64,000 nt of DNA from Geothrix rubra. Lineage in GTDB: Bacteria; Acidobacteriota; Holophagae; Holophagales; Holophagaceae. The DNA lies in the NCBI RefSeq assembly GCF_030268065.1, contig NZ_BSDD01000001.1:248001-312000 (forward strand). The letters run 5' to 3'. Below are positions 18,444 through 27,082 of this stretch, in pieces; position 1 is the first letter of the stretch; the number at the start of each line of letters is the position of its first letter. A program made the translations under genes and the position numbers. The notes under the pieces are model-generated. The model did no database searches, had not been told where the DNA came from, and saw only the letters and a program-made list of their open reading frames with translations.

Positions 18444-21400
18444 CTAGAACCGGACCTTGAGGGTGAACTGCACCTCGCGGGTGCGGTTGTCCGGACGATC
18501 GATGGCGCCGAAGATCGCCGAGTAGTTGTCGGGATAGGTCGAGGGGTTCTTGGACCAGGTGGTCTGGGAGGTGTACTGGTTGGCCCAGTTGAAGACGTTG
18601 AAGACGTCCACGATCCCCTGGAGGGAGACCTTCCGGTTCACGTTGAAGTACCGGGACACCCGCAGATCGAAGGTCTTGGAGCCGGGTTGCCGGAAGGTGT
18701 TGCGTCCGTTCGCCGTGTCGAGGTACTTGCCGTCGCCGTTGAGGTCGTCGTAGTAGACGCCGTTGAAGGGCCGGCCCGAGGTGTAGGTCGTGATGCCGGA
18801 GACCTGGATGCCGTAGACGGCCGGGGCGTACCAGGCCAGGACGGCGCGGAACTTGTGGTCGTTGTCGCTCAGGGCGTAGGAGCCCAGGGGATCCGCCGGG
18901 TTCTCCGTCAGCGCGTTCGTGGAGGTGAGGGTCGCCCGGTCGTTGGAGTTGTTGTCCTCGGCCTTGGAGAAGGTCACATTCCCCCGGAAGCCCCAGCCGT
19001 TCTTGGTGCGCTTGGCCCCTTCGACCACCAGGCTCTTGTAGCGCCCTTCCCCGTCGTACTTGGAGAGGATGACGTCGCCGAACCCGCTGAGGTCCAGCAG
19101 CCGGCCCCGCACGATGGCGCTGTAGGGCCGATTGGCGGAGGCGTTGGAGAAGCGGTTCCAGGTGCTCGCGTAGCCGTCGTTGTAGATGGCGCCGCTCAAG
19201 GCGGTGGTGCTCCCATCGGCGTACTGGGCCAGGTTGATGTTCACCGCGTATTGCAGGTTCCGGAACTGCTTGTAGGTGGCCCGGATGGCACCGGTGTAGC
19301 CATTGCCGAAGTCGTGCTCCAGGGCCAGGGAGGCGGTCCGGGCCTGGGCCATCTTCGCCTCGGGGTCCATCAGGGTGACGGTGATCGAATCCTTCGGGAG
19401 CGTGGCCAGCTGGTCCAGGGGGACGGCCGTGAGGGCCCCGGGGCCCGTGAGCGGGCCGGACCAGCGGGAGCCTGCCGACAGCACGCCGCCGGACTGGAAG
19501 AGAGGCAGGTTCGCCGCGGAGGACGAGGAGACGTAGTAGGACACCAGGTTGATGCCGTTGTTCATCATGGCGCCGGAGACGGTCTGGCCGGGGTTGCCCA
19601 CGCTGAACCAGCCGTACCCGCCGCGCACCACGGTCCTGCCGTTGCCGGAGAGGTCGAAGGAGAAGCCGAACCGGGGATCCAGGGAGCTGTCGTTGGGGGC
19701 CTGGTCCAGGCCCTGGAGCTTGGGATTGGGATTCGGGTTCCCGCTCCAGCGTTCCACGGTGTAGCGGGCGCCGAGGCTGAGCAGCAGGCGGTTGCTGAAG
19801 AACCCGCCGTACTGGGCCTGGGCATAGCCGGCGAGGAAGCCCAGGTCGAAGTCGCTCACGCCGTCGAGGGGGGAGAATCCCTGGGAGTAGGTCACGCCCG
19901 TCCCGTTGGTGTTTCCGGCGAACCACTGGTTGGCGGCGTCGTACGAGGTGAAGGTCCAGCTCCCCTGGCTGTTGGGCAGGTAGCGGTTCTTCATGCTGAC
20001 CTTCTGCAGGTCGGTCCCGGCCTTCAGGGTCCAGTCCCCGCTGAAGAAGGTGAGGTTGTCCTGGAACTGGGTGGTCCGTTCCTCGGTATTCCTCGGGTCG
20101 ATGTAGTACTGCCCGGCGTTGATGGCGTAGCTGGTGTCGATGCGGGCAATGCGGACCGGTGCCGAAAGCGTGGTGTTGGGCGTGGTGGGCCGCTTCTCGT
20201 TGGCGATCTGGAGGCGGGCCTCGTTGATGAGGTTCGTGCTGAGGATCGAGTTGAGTTCCAGCACGGTGGAGAGGCTGGAGAACTTCATGGTGGAGTTGCC
20301 GGATTCCGCGGTGTCGCTTCGGCGGGTCCCCGGGTAGATGTCGTTGAGCCCTTCGTAGGTCTGGGAATTGAGACGGAAGGCCGCGCGGTGGTTGGTGTTG
20401 ATGGTCCAGTCCAGCCGGCCCATGACCGTCAGGTTGGTCTGCCGGTCGGTCCAGGCCGACTTGTTCTCCTGGGCGAGGGTGCGCCCGGGCATCGTGGTCA
20501 TCAGGGTGCCCATGCCGGAGGGGCCGAAGAACGCGTTGTAGTCCGCGGTGGTATTGCCGGTGTAGGCGTCGTTGAAGCCGAAGGCGGGGACGCTGTCCTC
20601 GCTCGTGCGGGCGGCCTCCACGTTGATGAAGTAGTGGAGGCGGTCCTTGATGATCGGTCCGCCGAAATTGAAGCCGGCCTGGGTGGAGTGGAAGTTCCGG
20701 GTGCGGACATCGGGATCGTTGACGGTGCCCTTGGGGTCGTAGGGAACCGGCTTGACCTTGGCGACCAGGCTGTTGGGCCGGAACAGGATGAAGGCCATGC
20801 CGCTGGGTTCGTTGGTTCCGGTCTTCGTCACGGCGTTGATCACCGCACCCACGGCATCCCCGTACTGGGCATCGAAGGAATTGGTGATGACCTGGAGTTC
20901 CTTGATGGAATCCTGGCCGAAGGTGAAGGGGATGCGGGTTCCGCCGCGCTGCTCGGTGTTGAACTTCGAGTTGAAGCTGGCGCCGTCGATCTGGAGGTTG
21001 TTCTGGACGCCGCGGGCTCCTTCCACCGAGGTGTAGTAGCTGGTGCCGCCGACCGCCGCGCCCGGGGTGAGCTGGACGAGATCGGTGAAGTTCCGGCCAT
21101 TGACCGGAATGGCCTCCACCAGTTCCGGGGTGATGGAGGTCTGGGTGTTGATCTGGGTGGTGTCGAGGCCCTCCGACTGGGCGACCACTTCCACCACCGC
21201 CGCGGCCTCCGCCGAATCGAGGGCGAAATTCATGTCGGTGGTCTGCCCGAGGCTCACGCGGAGGCCCGTGGTCCGGCCGGTCCGCAGGCCCGGGGCCGTG
21301 ACGGTCAGGTCGTAGGTGCCGACGGGAAGGAAGACGAACTGGTACTCGCCCCGGTCATTGGCGACGGCCGTCCGGGAAAACCCCGTTTCCGAATTCCGGA

Positions 21401-21545
21401 CGACCAGGGAGGCCCCCTTCACGGGCGTTCCCTGCCGGGACTTCACCATGCCCCGGATGGCGCCGGAGGTTGTGCTGGTCTGGGCATGTCCGACGACAGC
21501 GCAGGCCAGGGCCGTTAGCAGGATGGAGGTGGCACGCGGTTGCAT
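18444..21545 (-). CDS. TonB-dependent receptor with carboxypeptidase-regulatory N-domain
   Basis: A 1033-residue outer membrane protein. Signal peptide 1-21 (ends VGHAQ). A carboxypeptidase-regulatory-like Ig domain spans about 28-112 (GMVKSRQGTPVKGASLVV ... GEYQFVFLPVGTYDLTV). A plug domain spans about 120-250 (AIPVNGRNFTDLVQLTPG, IKELQVITNSFDAQYG). A beta-barrel fills the remainder and ends in Phe (TLKVRF), the outer-membrane assembly signal. This Oar-like class is abundant in Acidobacteriota. AAGGAG precedes the ATG. The substrate is unknown. It leads the lipoprotein gene and is divergent from the nuclease gene across a 470-bp AT-rich spacer. Confidence 0.9.
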   Translation of the reverse strand: MQPRATSILLTALACAVVGHAQTSTTSGAIRGMVKSRQGTPVKGASLVVRNSETGFSRTAVANDRGEYQFVFLPVGTYDLTVTAPGLRTGRTTGLRVSLGQTTDMNFALDSAEAAAVVEVVAQSEGLDTTQINTQTSITPELVEAIPVNGRNFTDLVQLTPGAAVGGTSYYTSVEGARGVQNNLQIDGASFNSKFNTEQRGGTRIPFTFGQDSIKELQVITNSFDAQYGDAVGAVINAVTKTGTNEPSGMAFILFRPNSLVAKVKPVPYDPKGTVNDPDVRTRNFHSTQAGFNFGGPIIKDRLHYFINVEAARTSEDSVPAFGFNDAYTGNTTADYNAFFGPSGMGTLMTTMPGRTLAQENKSAWTDRQTNLTVMGRLDWTINTNHRAAFRLNSQTYEGLNDIYPGTRRSDTAESGNSTMKFSSLSTVLELNSILSTNLINEARLQIANEKRPTTPNTTLSAPVRIARIDTSYAINAGQYYIDPRNTEERTTQFQDNLTFFSGDWTLKAGTDLQKVSMKNRYLPNSQGSWTFTSYDAANQWFAGNTNGTGVTYSQGFSPLDGVSDFDLGFLAGYAQAQYGGFFSNRLLLSLGARYTVERWSGNPNPNPKLQGLDQAPNDSSLDPRFGFSFDLSGNGRTVVRGGYGWFSVGNPGQTVSGAMMNNGINLVSYYVSSSSAANLPLFQSGGVLSAGSRWSGPLTGPGALTAVPLDQLATLPKDSITVTLMDPEAKMAQARTASLALEHDFGNGYTGAIRATYKQFRNLQYAVNINLAQYADGSTTALSGAIYNDGYASTWNRFSNASANRPYSAIVRGRLLDLSGFGDVILSKYDGEGRYKSLVVEGAKRTKNGWGFRGNVTFSKAEDNNSNDRATLTSTNALTENPADPLGSYALSDNDHKFRAVLAWYAPAVYGIQVSGITTYTSGRPFNGVYYDDLNGDGKYLDTANGRNTFRQPGSKTFDLRVSRYFNVNRKVSLQGIVDVFNVFNWANQYTSQTTWSKNPSTYPDNYSAIFGAIDRPDNRTREVQFTLKVRF

Positions 21546-22015
21546 TCAAAAGCTCCTTGCCCGGGGGGGGGCGCAATGGCCTGGGACATCCGGGATCACC
21601 GGTTGATGGGGAACCCCTCATCATAAAGGATGAAAAGCTATCTTATGTTCCGGTTTTTGCGTGGAATCTGTAACAATGTTGAGATTCCAGCTGATACGTG
21701 TGTTGATAACCGATGTTGAACACTGCAAGTGATCCCGCGCCTCAGCTGTGTTGGTGAACGGATCATCCGCGTGCCGCCATGCATTTTCGGCGACAGATGT
21801 GATTGGAACTATTCAAAATAATATTGTTGAAGATTGCATTCGTCATCGGGCCAGCAGGAATAGATGGTATTGAGACTAATTAACATCCATTGCGTGAAAT
21901 ATAACATTAAACAAATAAACAAAAAGATGATTGATATCCTTTTAATTGAAGAATGAATGCCTGAAAGTCAGCCTGATGGCCATCCATGTCAGATGATCCG
22001 CACAGAGAGAAAATT
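21546..22015. other. AT-rich divergent control region, receptor versus nuclease
   Basis: These 470 bases carry no gene and are clearly richer in A and T than their surroundings, most of all from 21790 to 22015. They contain an 8-bp inverted repeat (21662-21669 and 21682-21689) centred on GTAACAATGTTG, about 120 bases before the receptor start. TTAACA at 21881 and TATAAC at 21900 are promoter-like on the plus strand, but poorly spaced. Confidence 0.5.
21662..21689. promoter_or_regulatory. Inverted repeat, candidate operator upstream of the receptor
   Basis: Arms TGGAATCT and AGATTCCA are perfect complements separated by 12 bases that are themselves nearly palindromic. The site lies 117 bases upstream of the receptor start codon. 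No known regulator can be assigned. Confidence 0.35.
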
Positions 22016-24802
22016 ATGAGACCTAATATCAACGGCATCCCCCGCCTGCGCACGGGCCTGCTGGCCGGTGTGCTGACCTTGCTTTCGGCCTGCGGGGGCG
22101 GCGGAGGATCGGCTTCAAGCCCGGGCCCTTCGCAGGTCCAGGCCTCCACGCCCGTCCTCTCGGTGCAACCGTTCTCCCAGTCCGTCCTCGAGGGGGGGAG
22201 GGTCGGCTTCAGCGTCACGGCCACGGGAAATGGGACGCTGACCTACCAGTGGCAGAAGGGCGGCATCGACCTGGCTGGCCAGACGGCGGCCACGATCACC
22301 TTTGATCCCGTGGCCCTGGCGGATGCGGGCCGCTACGTGGCCGTCGTGACCAACACCCTGGGCGGGACCCGGGCGACGGCCAGCAGCGCCGCGGCCGACC
22401 TCACGGTGAATCCCGTGGCCATGCCGCCGACGATCACCACCCAGCCGGTGTCCCAGATGGTCACGGAAGGCGCCGGGGTCACCTTCATGGTGGCGGCCAC
22501 CGCGAATGGGGCCCTGAGCCTGCAGTGGCAGAAGGATGGTGCCGATCTTCCGGGCCGGACCGCCAGCACCCTCACCTTCGCCGCCGCCACCCTGACCGAT
22601 GCCGGCAGCTACAGGGCTGTGGTGACCAATGCGCTGAATGGAACCACGGCCAGCACCACCAGCGCCGCGGCCGTGCTGACGGTGAATAGGGCCGCCGTCA
22701 ACGGGCCCGTGATCGCCACCCAGCCCGCGAGCCAGACCGTCTGCGCTCCCGATGGGGCCAGCTTCTCCGTGGTGGCCTCGGGAACCGGCACGCTCCACTA
22801 CCAGTGGCAGAAGAACGGCGTCGACCTCGCGGGGGCCACGGAGGCGACCGTCTCGGTCAGCGCCACGGATCTCCAGGAGACCAGCGCCCAGTACCGTGTG
22901 CGGGTCACCGACGACCTCGGCACCGGGACCAGCCAGTCCGCCACCCTGACGGTCATGGCCCCGGAACCCGCCTATGCCGGTGATCCGGCCCCCGTTCCGG
23001 CCCGTCCCCTCACGGTCCTGCCCTCCTACCACGTGGGGACCGCGTTCCCCCATGGCGCCTTCCGTGTGGGCTACGACGAAACCGCGAAGAACCCTGCCTG
23101 GACGGCCTACGCCAATTTCAGGTTCACCGCCGCCTTCGCCAACGGCACCCGCACGTTCCTGGCGGACGACCGGCTTGCCGCGCCCCAGGTGTCCGATGCG
23201 GACTATTCCGGCAGCGGCTGGACCCGGGGCCATCAGGTGATGATGTCCGACCTGGCCTACCGGTATGGATCCGAGGCGGGGACGGACACCTGCCGGCTCT
23301 CCAACGTCGCGCCCCAGGATACGGACCACAACAACAACTTCTGGAACAACCTGGAGCAGGCGGTGGGGGGCAGCTTCACCGGCACCGGCGGGGCCTGGGT
23401 TCCGGGGCTGGCGGATGCCTTCGGCCGGGTCTGGATCTACACCGGCCCCACCTTCGACGCCGACGCGCCGCTGCTGCCCGGGGCGGCTGCGCCGGTCCGC
23501 ATCCCCAGCGGATTCTGGAAGGTCGTCGTCCGCGAGACGGCCCCGGGACAGCCCAGGGCCCTGGCCATCCTCACGCCCAACCGTGCCGGTCTGGCCGTGT
23601 CGGAGGCGGAGATCCAGAAGTACACGACGTCGGTGGCCCGCATCGAGACCCTCACGGGCCTCGATCTGTTCCCGAATCCGGCGGTCCCCCTGCCGGCCGG
23701 GTTCCGCACGGACGTGGACGTCCGTGGCTGGGGCGCCCGGTTCGAGGCCATGGGACGGCCCAATGTGCACATGATCCAACCCAGCTGGGACGGGACCGCC
23801 ACGGTCGGCGCGACCTACACGTTCCAGGGCCAGGCCACCAGCGCCGACAGCCGTGTGGCCTCGGTGCGCTGGGACTTCGGCGACGGGGCCACGGCCGCCA
23901 CCCCGGCCACCGAGCACGTGTATGCAGCGAACGGAACCTACTCCGTCGTCTTCACCGCCACGGACGCCCTGGGGGCCAGCAGCGCCATCACCCGCGTGCT
24001 CACGGTGACGGGAGGGAATGCGGCCCCGACGGTCCTCGGGCTCCCGGCCTCCAGCGCCACGCCCGTGGACACCGCGGCCGACCTGTCCTTCACGGTCACC
24101 GACGACGCCAGTCCCCTGGCCGTCACGCTCGCGGCGACCTCGAGCGACGAGGCCATCATTCCGAACAGCGGCCTCACCTTCGCCGGCACGCTGGCCGGCC
24201 CGGTGCTCCACATCGTCCCGGCCGCCGGCGCCGCGGGCACAGTCACGCTCACGGTCAAGGTGACGGATGCCGATCTGGCCAGCACCACGAAGACGCTGAC
24301 CTTCGTGGTGGGGGGCACGCCGCCGCCTGCCGGTCTCGCCGAGCCCTTCACCTGGGCCGGGACGGGGACCACCTACGCCACGGGGGACTTCACCCTGGCC
24401 ACGGGGTCCTGGCATTTCGTGACCACGATGAGCGTGAGCACCGATGCCAGCGACGCGAAGAACGGCGGGCAGGGCCTGCGCATGAAGGCCTCGGCGGGCA
24501 GCGCCGTCTGGATGAACTTCGACTACGGGGATGCGAGCACCCCTGTCACCTCGGTCAGCGTGGCCCATGGCGTCTACAAGTCCGATGCGAGCAACGGCAA
24601 GACGGCCACCTTCACGATCCAGGCCTCGACCGATGCCGGGGCCACCTGGTTCCCGATCGGTTCCCCTGTGACCGCAAGTTCCAACAGCCTCAGCACGGTG
24701 ACGTTCAAGGGGCTGTCCCTCACCGGGCCCGTGCGCTTCAAGCTCGCGGTGGAGGGCACGCCCGCGGCGAGGCTGAACCTCGACGACTTCATCGTCCAGT
24801 AG
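22016..24802 (+). CDS. Lipoprotein DNA/RNA non-specific nuclease with Ig and PKD domains
   Basis: A 928-residue exported lipoprotein (lipobox LLSAC, Cys26). Three Ig-like domains (about 35-135, 136-227, 228-314; each has YQWQKxG or LQWQKDG) precede a ββα-metal non-specific endonuclease domain (about 335-585). Its signature is GWTRGHQVMMSDLAYRYG with catalytic His406, and SNVAPQDTDHNNNFWNNLE with metal-ligand asparagine among 439-444. A PKD domain (about 591-665, VRWDFGDG), a further Ig/cadherin-like domain (666-767) and a C-terminal beta-sandwich (768-928) follow. I prefer ATG 22016 over ATG 21986, because it starts directly at the signal peptide. Likely job: digestion of extracellular nucleic acid at the cell surface; this is inferred. 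Confidence 0.85.
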   Translation: MRPNINGIPRLRTGLLAGVLTLLSACGGGGGSASSPGPSQVQASTPVLSVQPFSQSVLEGGRVGFSVTATGNGTLTYQWQKGGIDLAGQTAATITFDPVALADAGRYVAVVTNTLGGTRATASSAAADLTVNPVAMPPTITTQPVSQMVTEGAGVTFMVAATANGALSLQWQKDGADLPGRTASTLTFAAATLTDAGSYRAVVTNALNGTTASTTSAAAVLTVNRAAVNGPVIATQPASQTVCAPDGASFSVVASGTGTLHYQWQKNGVDLAGATEATVSVSATDLQETSAQYRVRVTDDLGTGTSQSATLTVMAPEPAYAGDPAPVPARPLTVLPSYHVGTAFPHGAFRVGYDETAKNPAWTAYANFRFTAAFANGTRTFLADDRLAAPQVSDADYSGSGWTRGHQVMMSDLAYRYGSEAGTDTCRLSNVAPQDTDHNNNFWNNLEQAVGGSFTGTGGAWVPGLADAFGRVWIYTGPTFDADAPLLPGAAAPVRIPSGFWKVVVRETAPGQPRALAILTPNRAGLAVSEAEIQKYTTSVARIETLTGLDLFPNPAVPLPAGFRTDVDVRGWGARFEAMGRPNVHMIQPSWDGTATVGATYTFQGQATSADSRVASVRWDFGDGATAATPATEHVYAANGTYSVVFTATDALGASSAITRVLTVTGGNAAPTVLGLPASSATPVDTAADLSFTVTDDASPLAVTLAATSSDEAIIPNSGLTFAGTLAGPVLHIVPAAGAAGTVTLTVKVTDADLASTTKTLTFVVGGTPPPAGLAEPFTWAGTGTTYATGDFTLATGSWHFVTTMSVSTDASDAKNGGQGLRMKASAGSAVWMNFDYGDASTPVTSVSVAHGVYKSDASNGKTATFTIQASTDAGATWFPIGSPVTASSNSLSTVTFKGLSLTGPVRFKLAVEGTPAARLNLDDFIVQ

Positions 24803-24811
24803 GGCCCCGCA

Positions 24812-24850
24812 GCCCCGGAGGACCGGCGGAAGCCGCCGGTCCTCCGGGGC
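24812..24850. terminator. Perfect 18-bp hairpin between convergent genes
   Basis: Bases 24812-24829 and 24833-24850 are exact complements around an AAG loop. It starts ten bases after the nuclease stop and ends four bases before the stop of the leftward EAL gene, so it can end transcripts from both sides. There is no T-run, only a very strong GC stem. Confidence 0.75.
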
Positions 24851-24854
24851 GTGT

Positions 24855-25613
24855 TCACGGCAGGGGTCCGAAGGACAGCGGGCGGGGGGCCGTCGGCCAG
24901 GGCTGGCCGAGGATGAAGCCCTGGCCCCAGGGCACGTCGGCGTCCATGACGGCCTGCAGCTCCTCCATGGTCTCGATGCCCTCGGCGATGAACCCGATGC
25001 GCATCCGCTGGGCGAAGTGGGACAGGGCGTTCAGGAGGGCCGCCTGGTAGGGCCTGCGGTGGACCTGCTCCACGAGGCTTCGGTCCGCCTTGATGAAGTC
25101 CGGTGCCAGCCGCGCCATGTGGCTGAGGCTGGCCACGCCGGCGCCGAGGTCGTCCACGGCGATGCGCAGGCCGGAGTTGCGGAGCAACGTCGCGTAGGCC
25201 CTCAGGGCATCGGGGTCATGGATCTTCTGCCCCTCCGTGAACTCCATCACCACCAGCTCCGTGGAGATGGGCAGCATCTCGATCCAGCGGGGCAGGGCCT
25301 CCCAGAAACCCGGGGCCTCCAGGCTCACGGGTTCCAGGTTCACGAAATGCAGGTGGGCAGGCGACCCGGTCCGGGCCAGGGTGTCGAAGGTCTGCTCCAG
25401 GAACCGCAGGTCCAGGGTCAGGCGGTCCCCCGGGGAGAGGTCCGGCGCCTGGAGGATGGGGCCGACGGGATGGGCCACCCCCTGTCCATCCACGTGCCGG
25501 GCCAGGTATTCCATGGCCACCAGGCGGTTGTCCTGGAGCCGGTACATGGGCTGGACGTGGGAGACGATCTCGCTCTCGCCGTTCAGAAGACGCTGGAGGA
25601 TGCCCTTCGGCAT
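24855..25613 (-). CDS. EAL-domain protein, likely cyclic-di-GMP phosphodiesterase
   Basis: A 252-residue stand-alone EAL domain without GGDEF, PAS or membrane parts. The signature is EYL (Glu35) instead of EAL. The other catalytic and metal residues are in place: Asn in FVNLEP, Glu in VMEFTEG, Asp-Asp in VDDLGAG, Lys in FIKADRSL, Glu in AEGIET, and Gln in WGQGFILGQP. Enzymatic hydrolysis of cyclic-di-GMP is therefore plausible. It is divergent from murD. The MPKGILQ start is supported by position only. Confidence 0.85.
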   Translation of the reverse strand: MPKGILQRLLNGESEIVSHVQPMYRLQDNRLVAMEYLARHVDGQGVAHPVGPILQAPDLSPGDRLTLDLRFLEQTFDTLARTGSPAHLHFVNLEPVSLEAPGFWEALPRWIEMLPISTELVVMEFTEGQKIHDPDALRAYATLLRNSGLRIAVDDLGAGVASLSHMARLAPDFIKADRSLVEQVHRRPYQAALLNALSHFAQRMRIGFIAEGIETMEELQAVMDADVPWGQGFILGQPWPTAPRPLSFGPLP

Positions 25614-25734
25614 GGCTGCTCCGAAGTGGGGCCAGGGAGCCAGTGTAGACCCTCCTTGGGGGCCCCGTGGGGCGGCCTTCGCGCGGAGCGTTCCAATTCC
25701 GGCGGCAGGCTCCTAGGCTGGAATCGGAGGACGC

Positions 25735-27063
25735 ATGAGGACCGTGGTGATGGGTGCGGGACGTTCGGGTCTGGCGGCGGCCCGCTTCCTGGCCGGGCAG
25801 GGGCGCGAGGTGGTGCTGACGGATGCCCGTCCCGACCCCGGGCCCGACCTGGAGACGGCCCTGGCGAAGGCCGGCGTGCCCGGCGTGTGGGGTGGCCATC
25901 CGCCCGCACTGCTGGATCGCTGCGGCGAGCTGGTGGTGAGCCCCGGCATCCCGCGCACGGCCCCCTTCGTGGCCGAGGCCCTGCGGCGGGACATACCCGT
26001 CATCGGGGAGGTGGAACTGGCCCACCGCGTCCTCCGGGCCCGGCGGGACGGGAGCCGTGTGCTTGCCGTGACCGGCACCAACGGGAAGAGCACCACCACC
26101 GATCTGACCGCGCACCTGCTCCGGGCCTCCGGCCTGCCCGCCGTGGCCTGCGGCAACCTGGGCCAGCCCTTCCTCGAGGCGGTGGAGGGCGCCGCGTCCG
26201 GCACCGTCTTCGTGGTGGAGCTGAGCAGCTACCAGCTGGAGTCCGTGGCGGGCTTCCGTGCGGAGGCGGCGGCCTTCCTGAACCTCACGCCGGATCACCT
26301 GGCGCGGCATGGCGACCTGGAAGGCTACCGCCGCGCCAAGCTGCGGATCTTCGAGCGGCAGGGGGATGGCGATGTGCGCGTGGTGCCCGCCGCCCATCCG
26401 GAGTGGTGGCAGGACGCACCTGGCGCCGGCCGGGCCGTGCGGTTCGGCTGGACGCCCTGCGAGGCCTGGTGCGATGCCGCCGGCGTCCTCCGGCTGGGTG
26501 AGGAGGTCCTGCTCCCCCGGCGGGAGCTTCGGATTCCGGGCGGGCACAATGTCGAGAACGCCCTGGCCGCTGCGCTGCTGGCCCGGCACGGGGGTGCCCG
26601 GGTCGAGGCCATCCGCGAGGGCCTGCGGAGCTATCCCGGCCTGGCCCATCGCATCGCCTTCTGCGGCGAGAAGGACGGGGTTCAGGCCTACAACGATTCC
26701 AAGGGCACCAATGTGGATGCCACGCTGACGGCCATCCGCGCCCTCCCTGGACCGCTGGTCCTCCTGCTCGGGGGCACCGACAAGGGCGCCAGCTACGGCC
26801 CCCTGCGGGAGGCCCTGGAAGGGAAGCTGAGACGGCTGGTCTTCCTCGGCGCAGCGATCCCCCAGCTGACCCGGGACCTGGGCGACCTGCCGCACGACAC
26901 CGTCCCCGCCTTCGACGAGGCGGTGGCCCGCGCCCTGGCGGTGGCGCGGACCGGCGACCAGGTGCTCCTCAGCCCGGCCTGTGCGAGCTTCGACCAGTTC
27001 AGCAATTTCGAGGAGCGGGGCGAGCGTTTCGAGTCCCTCGTGCGGGACTGGGCCGGAGCCTGA
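25735..27063 (+). CDS. murD: UDP-MurNAc-L-alanine:D-glutamate ligase
   Basis: A 442-residue Mur ligase that adds D-glutamate to UDP-MurNAc-L-Ala. It has an N-terminal Rossmann start VVMGAGRSGLAAARFL, SPGIPRT, the ATP loop GTNGKSTTT, and C-terminal YNDSKGTNVDATLTAI and LLLGGTDKGA, which identify MurD rather than MurC/E/F. GGAGG precedes the ATG by seven bases. It is away from the mraZ-mraY cluster (10.8 kb downstream, same orientation), where it would normally follow mraY. Confidence 0.96.
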   Translation: MRTVVMGAGRSGLAAARFLAGQGREVVLTDARPDPGPDLETALAKAGVPGVWGGHPPALLDRCGELVVSPGIPRTAPFVAEALRRDIPVIGEVELAHRVLRARRDGSRVLAVTGTNGKSTTTDLTAHLLRASGLPAVACGNLGQPFLEAVEGAASGTVFVVELSSYQLESVAGFRAEAAAFLNLTPDHLARHGDLEGYRRAKLRIFERQGDGDVRVVPAAHPEWWQDAPGAGRAVRFGWTPCEAWCDAAGVLRLGEEVLLPRRELRIPGGHNVENALAAALLARHGGARVEAIREGLRSYPGLAHRIAFCGEKDGVQAYNDSKGTNVDATLTAIRALPGPLVLLLGGTDKGASYGPLREALEGKLRRLVFLGAAIPQLTRDLGDLPHDTVPAFDEAVARALAVARTGDQVLLSPACASFDQFSNFEERGERFESLVRDWAGA

Positions 27064-27082
27064 ACCCCTTCCTGGAGTCCCC

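Noticed and set aside
15692-21518. Two plus-strand open frames of about 900 and 1075 codons opposite the lipoprotein and receptor
   Set aside because: Both are Gly/Val/His-rich mirror images of the real coding frames, with no signal peptide or motif. The reverse-strand proteins have clear domains.
21670-21684. TGTAACAATGTTGAG as a third HexR operator
   Set aside because: It differs from the motif at five of fifteen positions; its half-site resemblance to the edd site looks accidental, and the gene context is unrelated.
22115-24568. An 817-codon leftward frame opposite the nuclease
   Set aside because: Composition is Arg/Gly/His-rich and without motifs; the plus strand encodes a lipobox and recognisable nuclease and PKD motifs.
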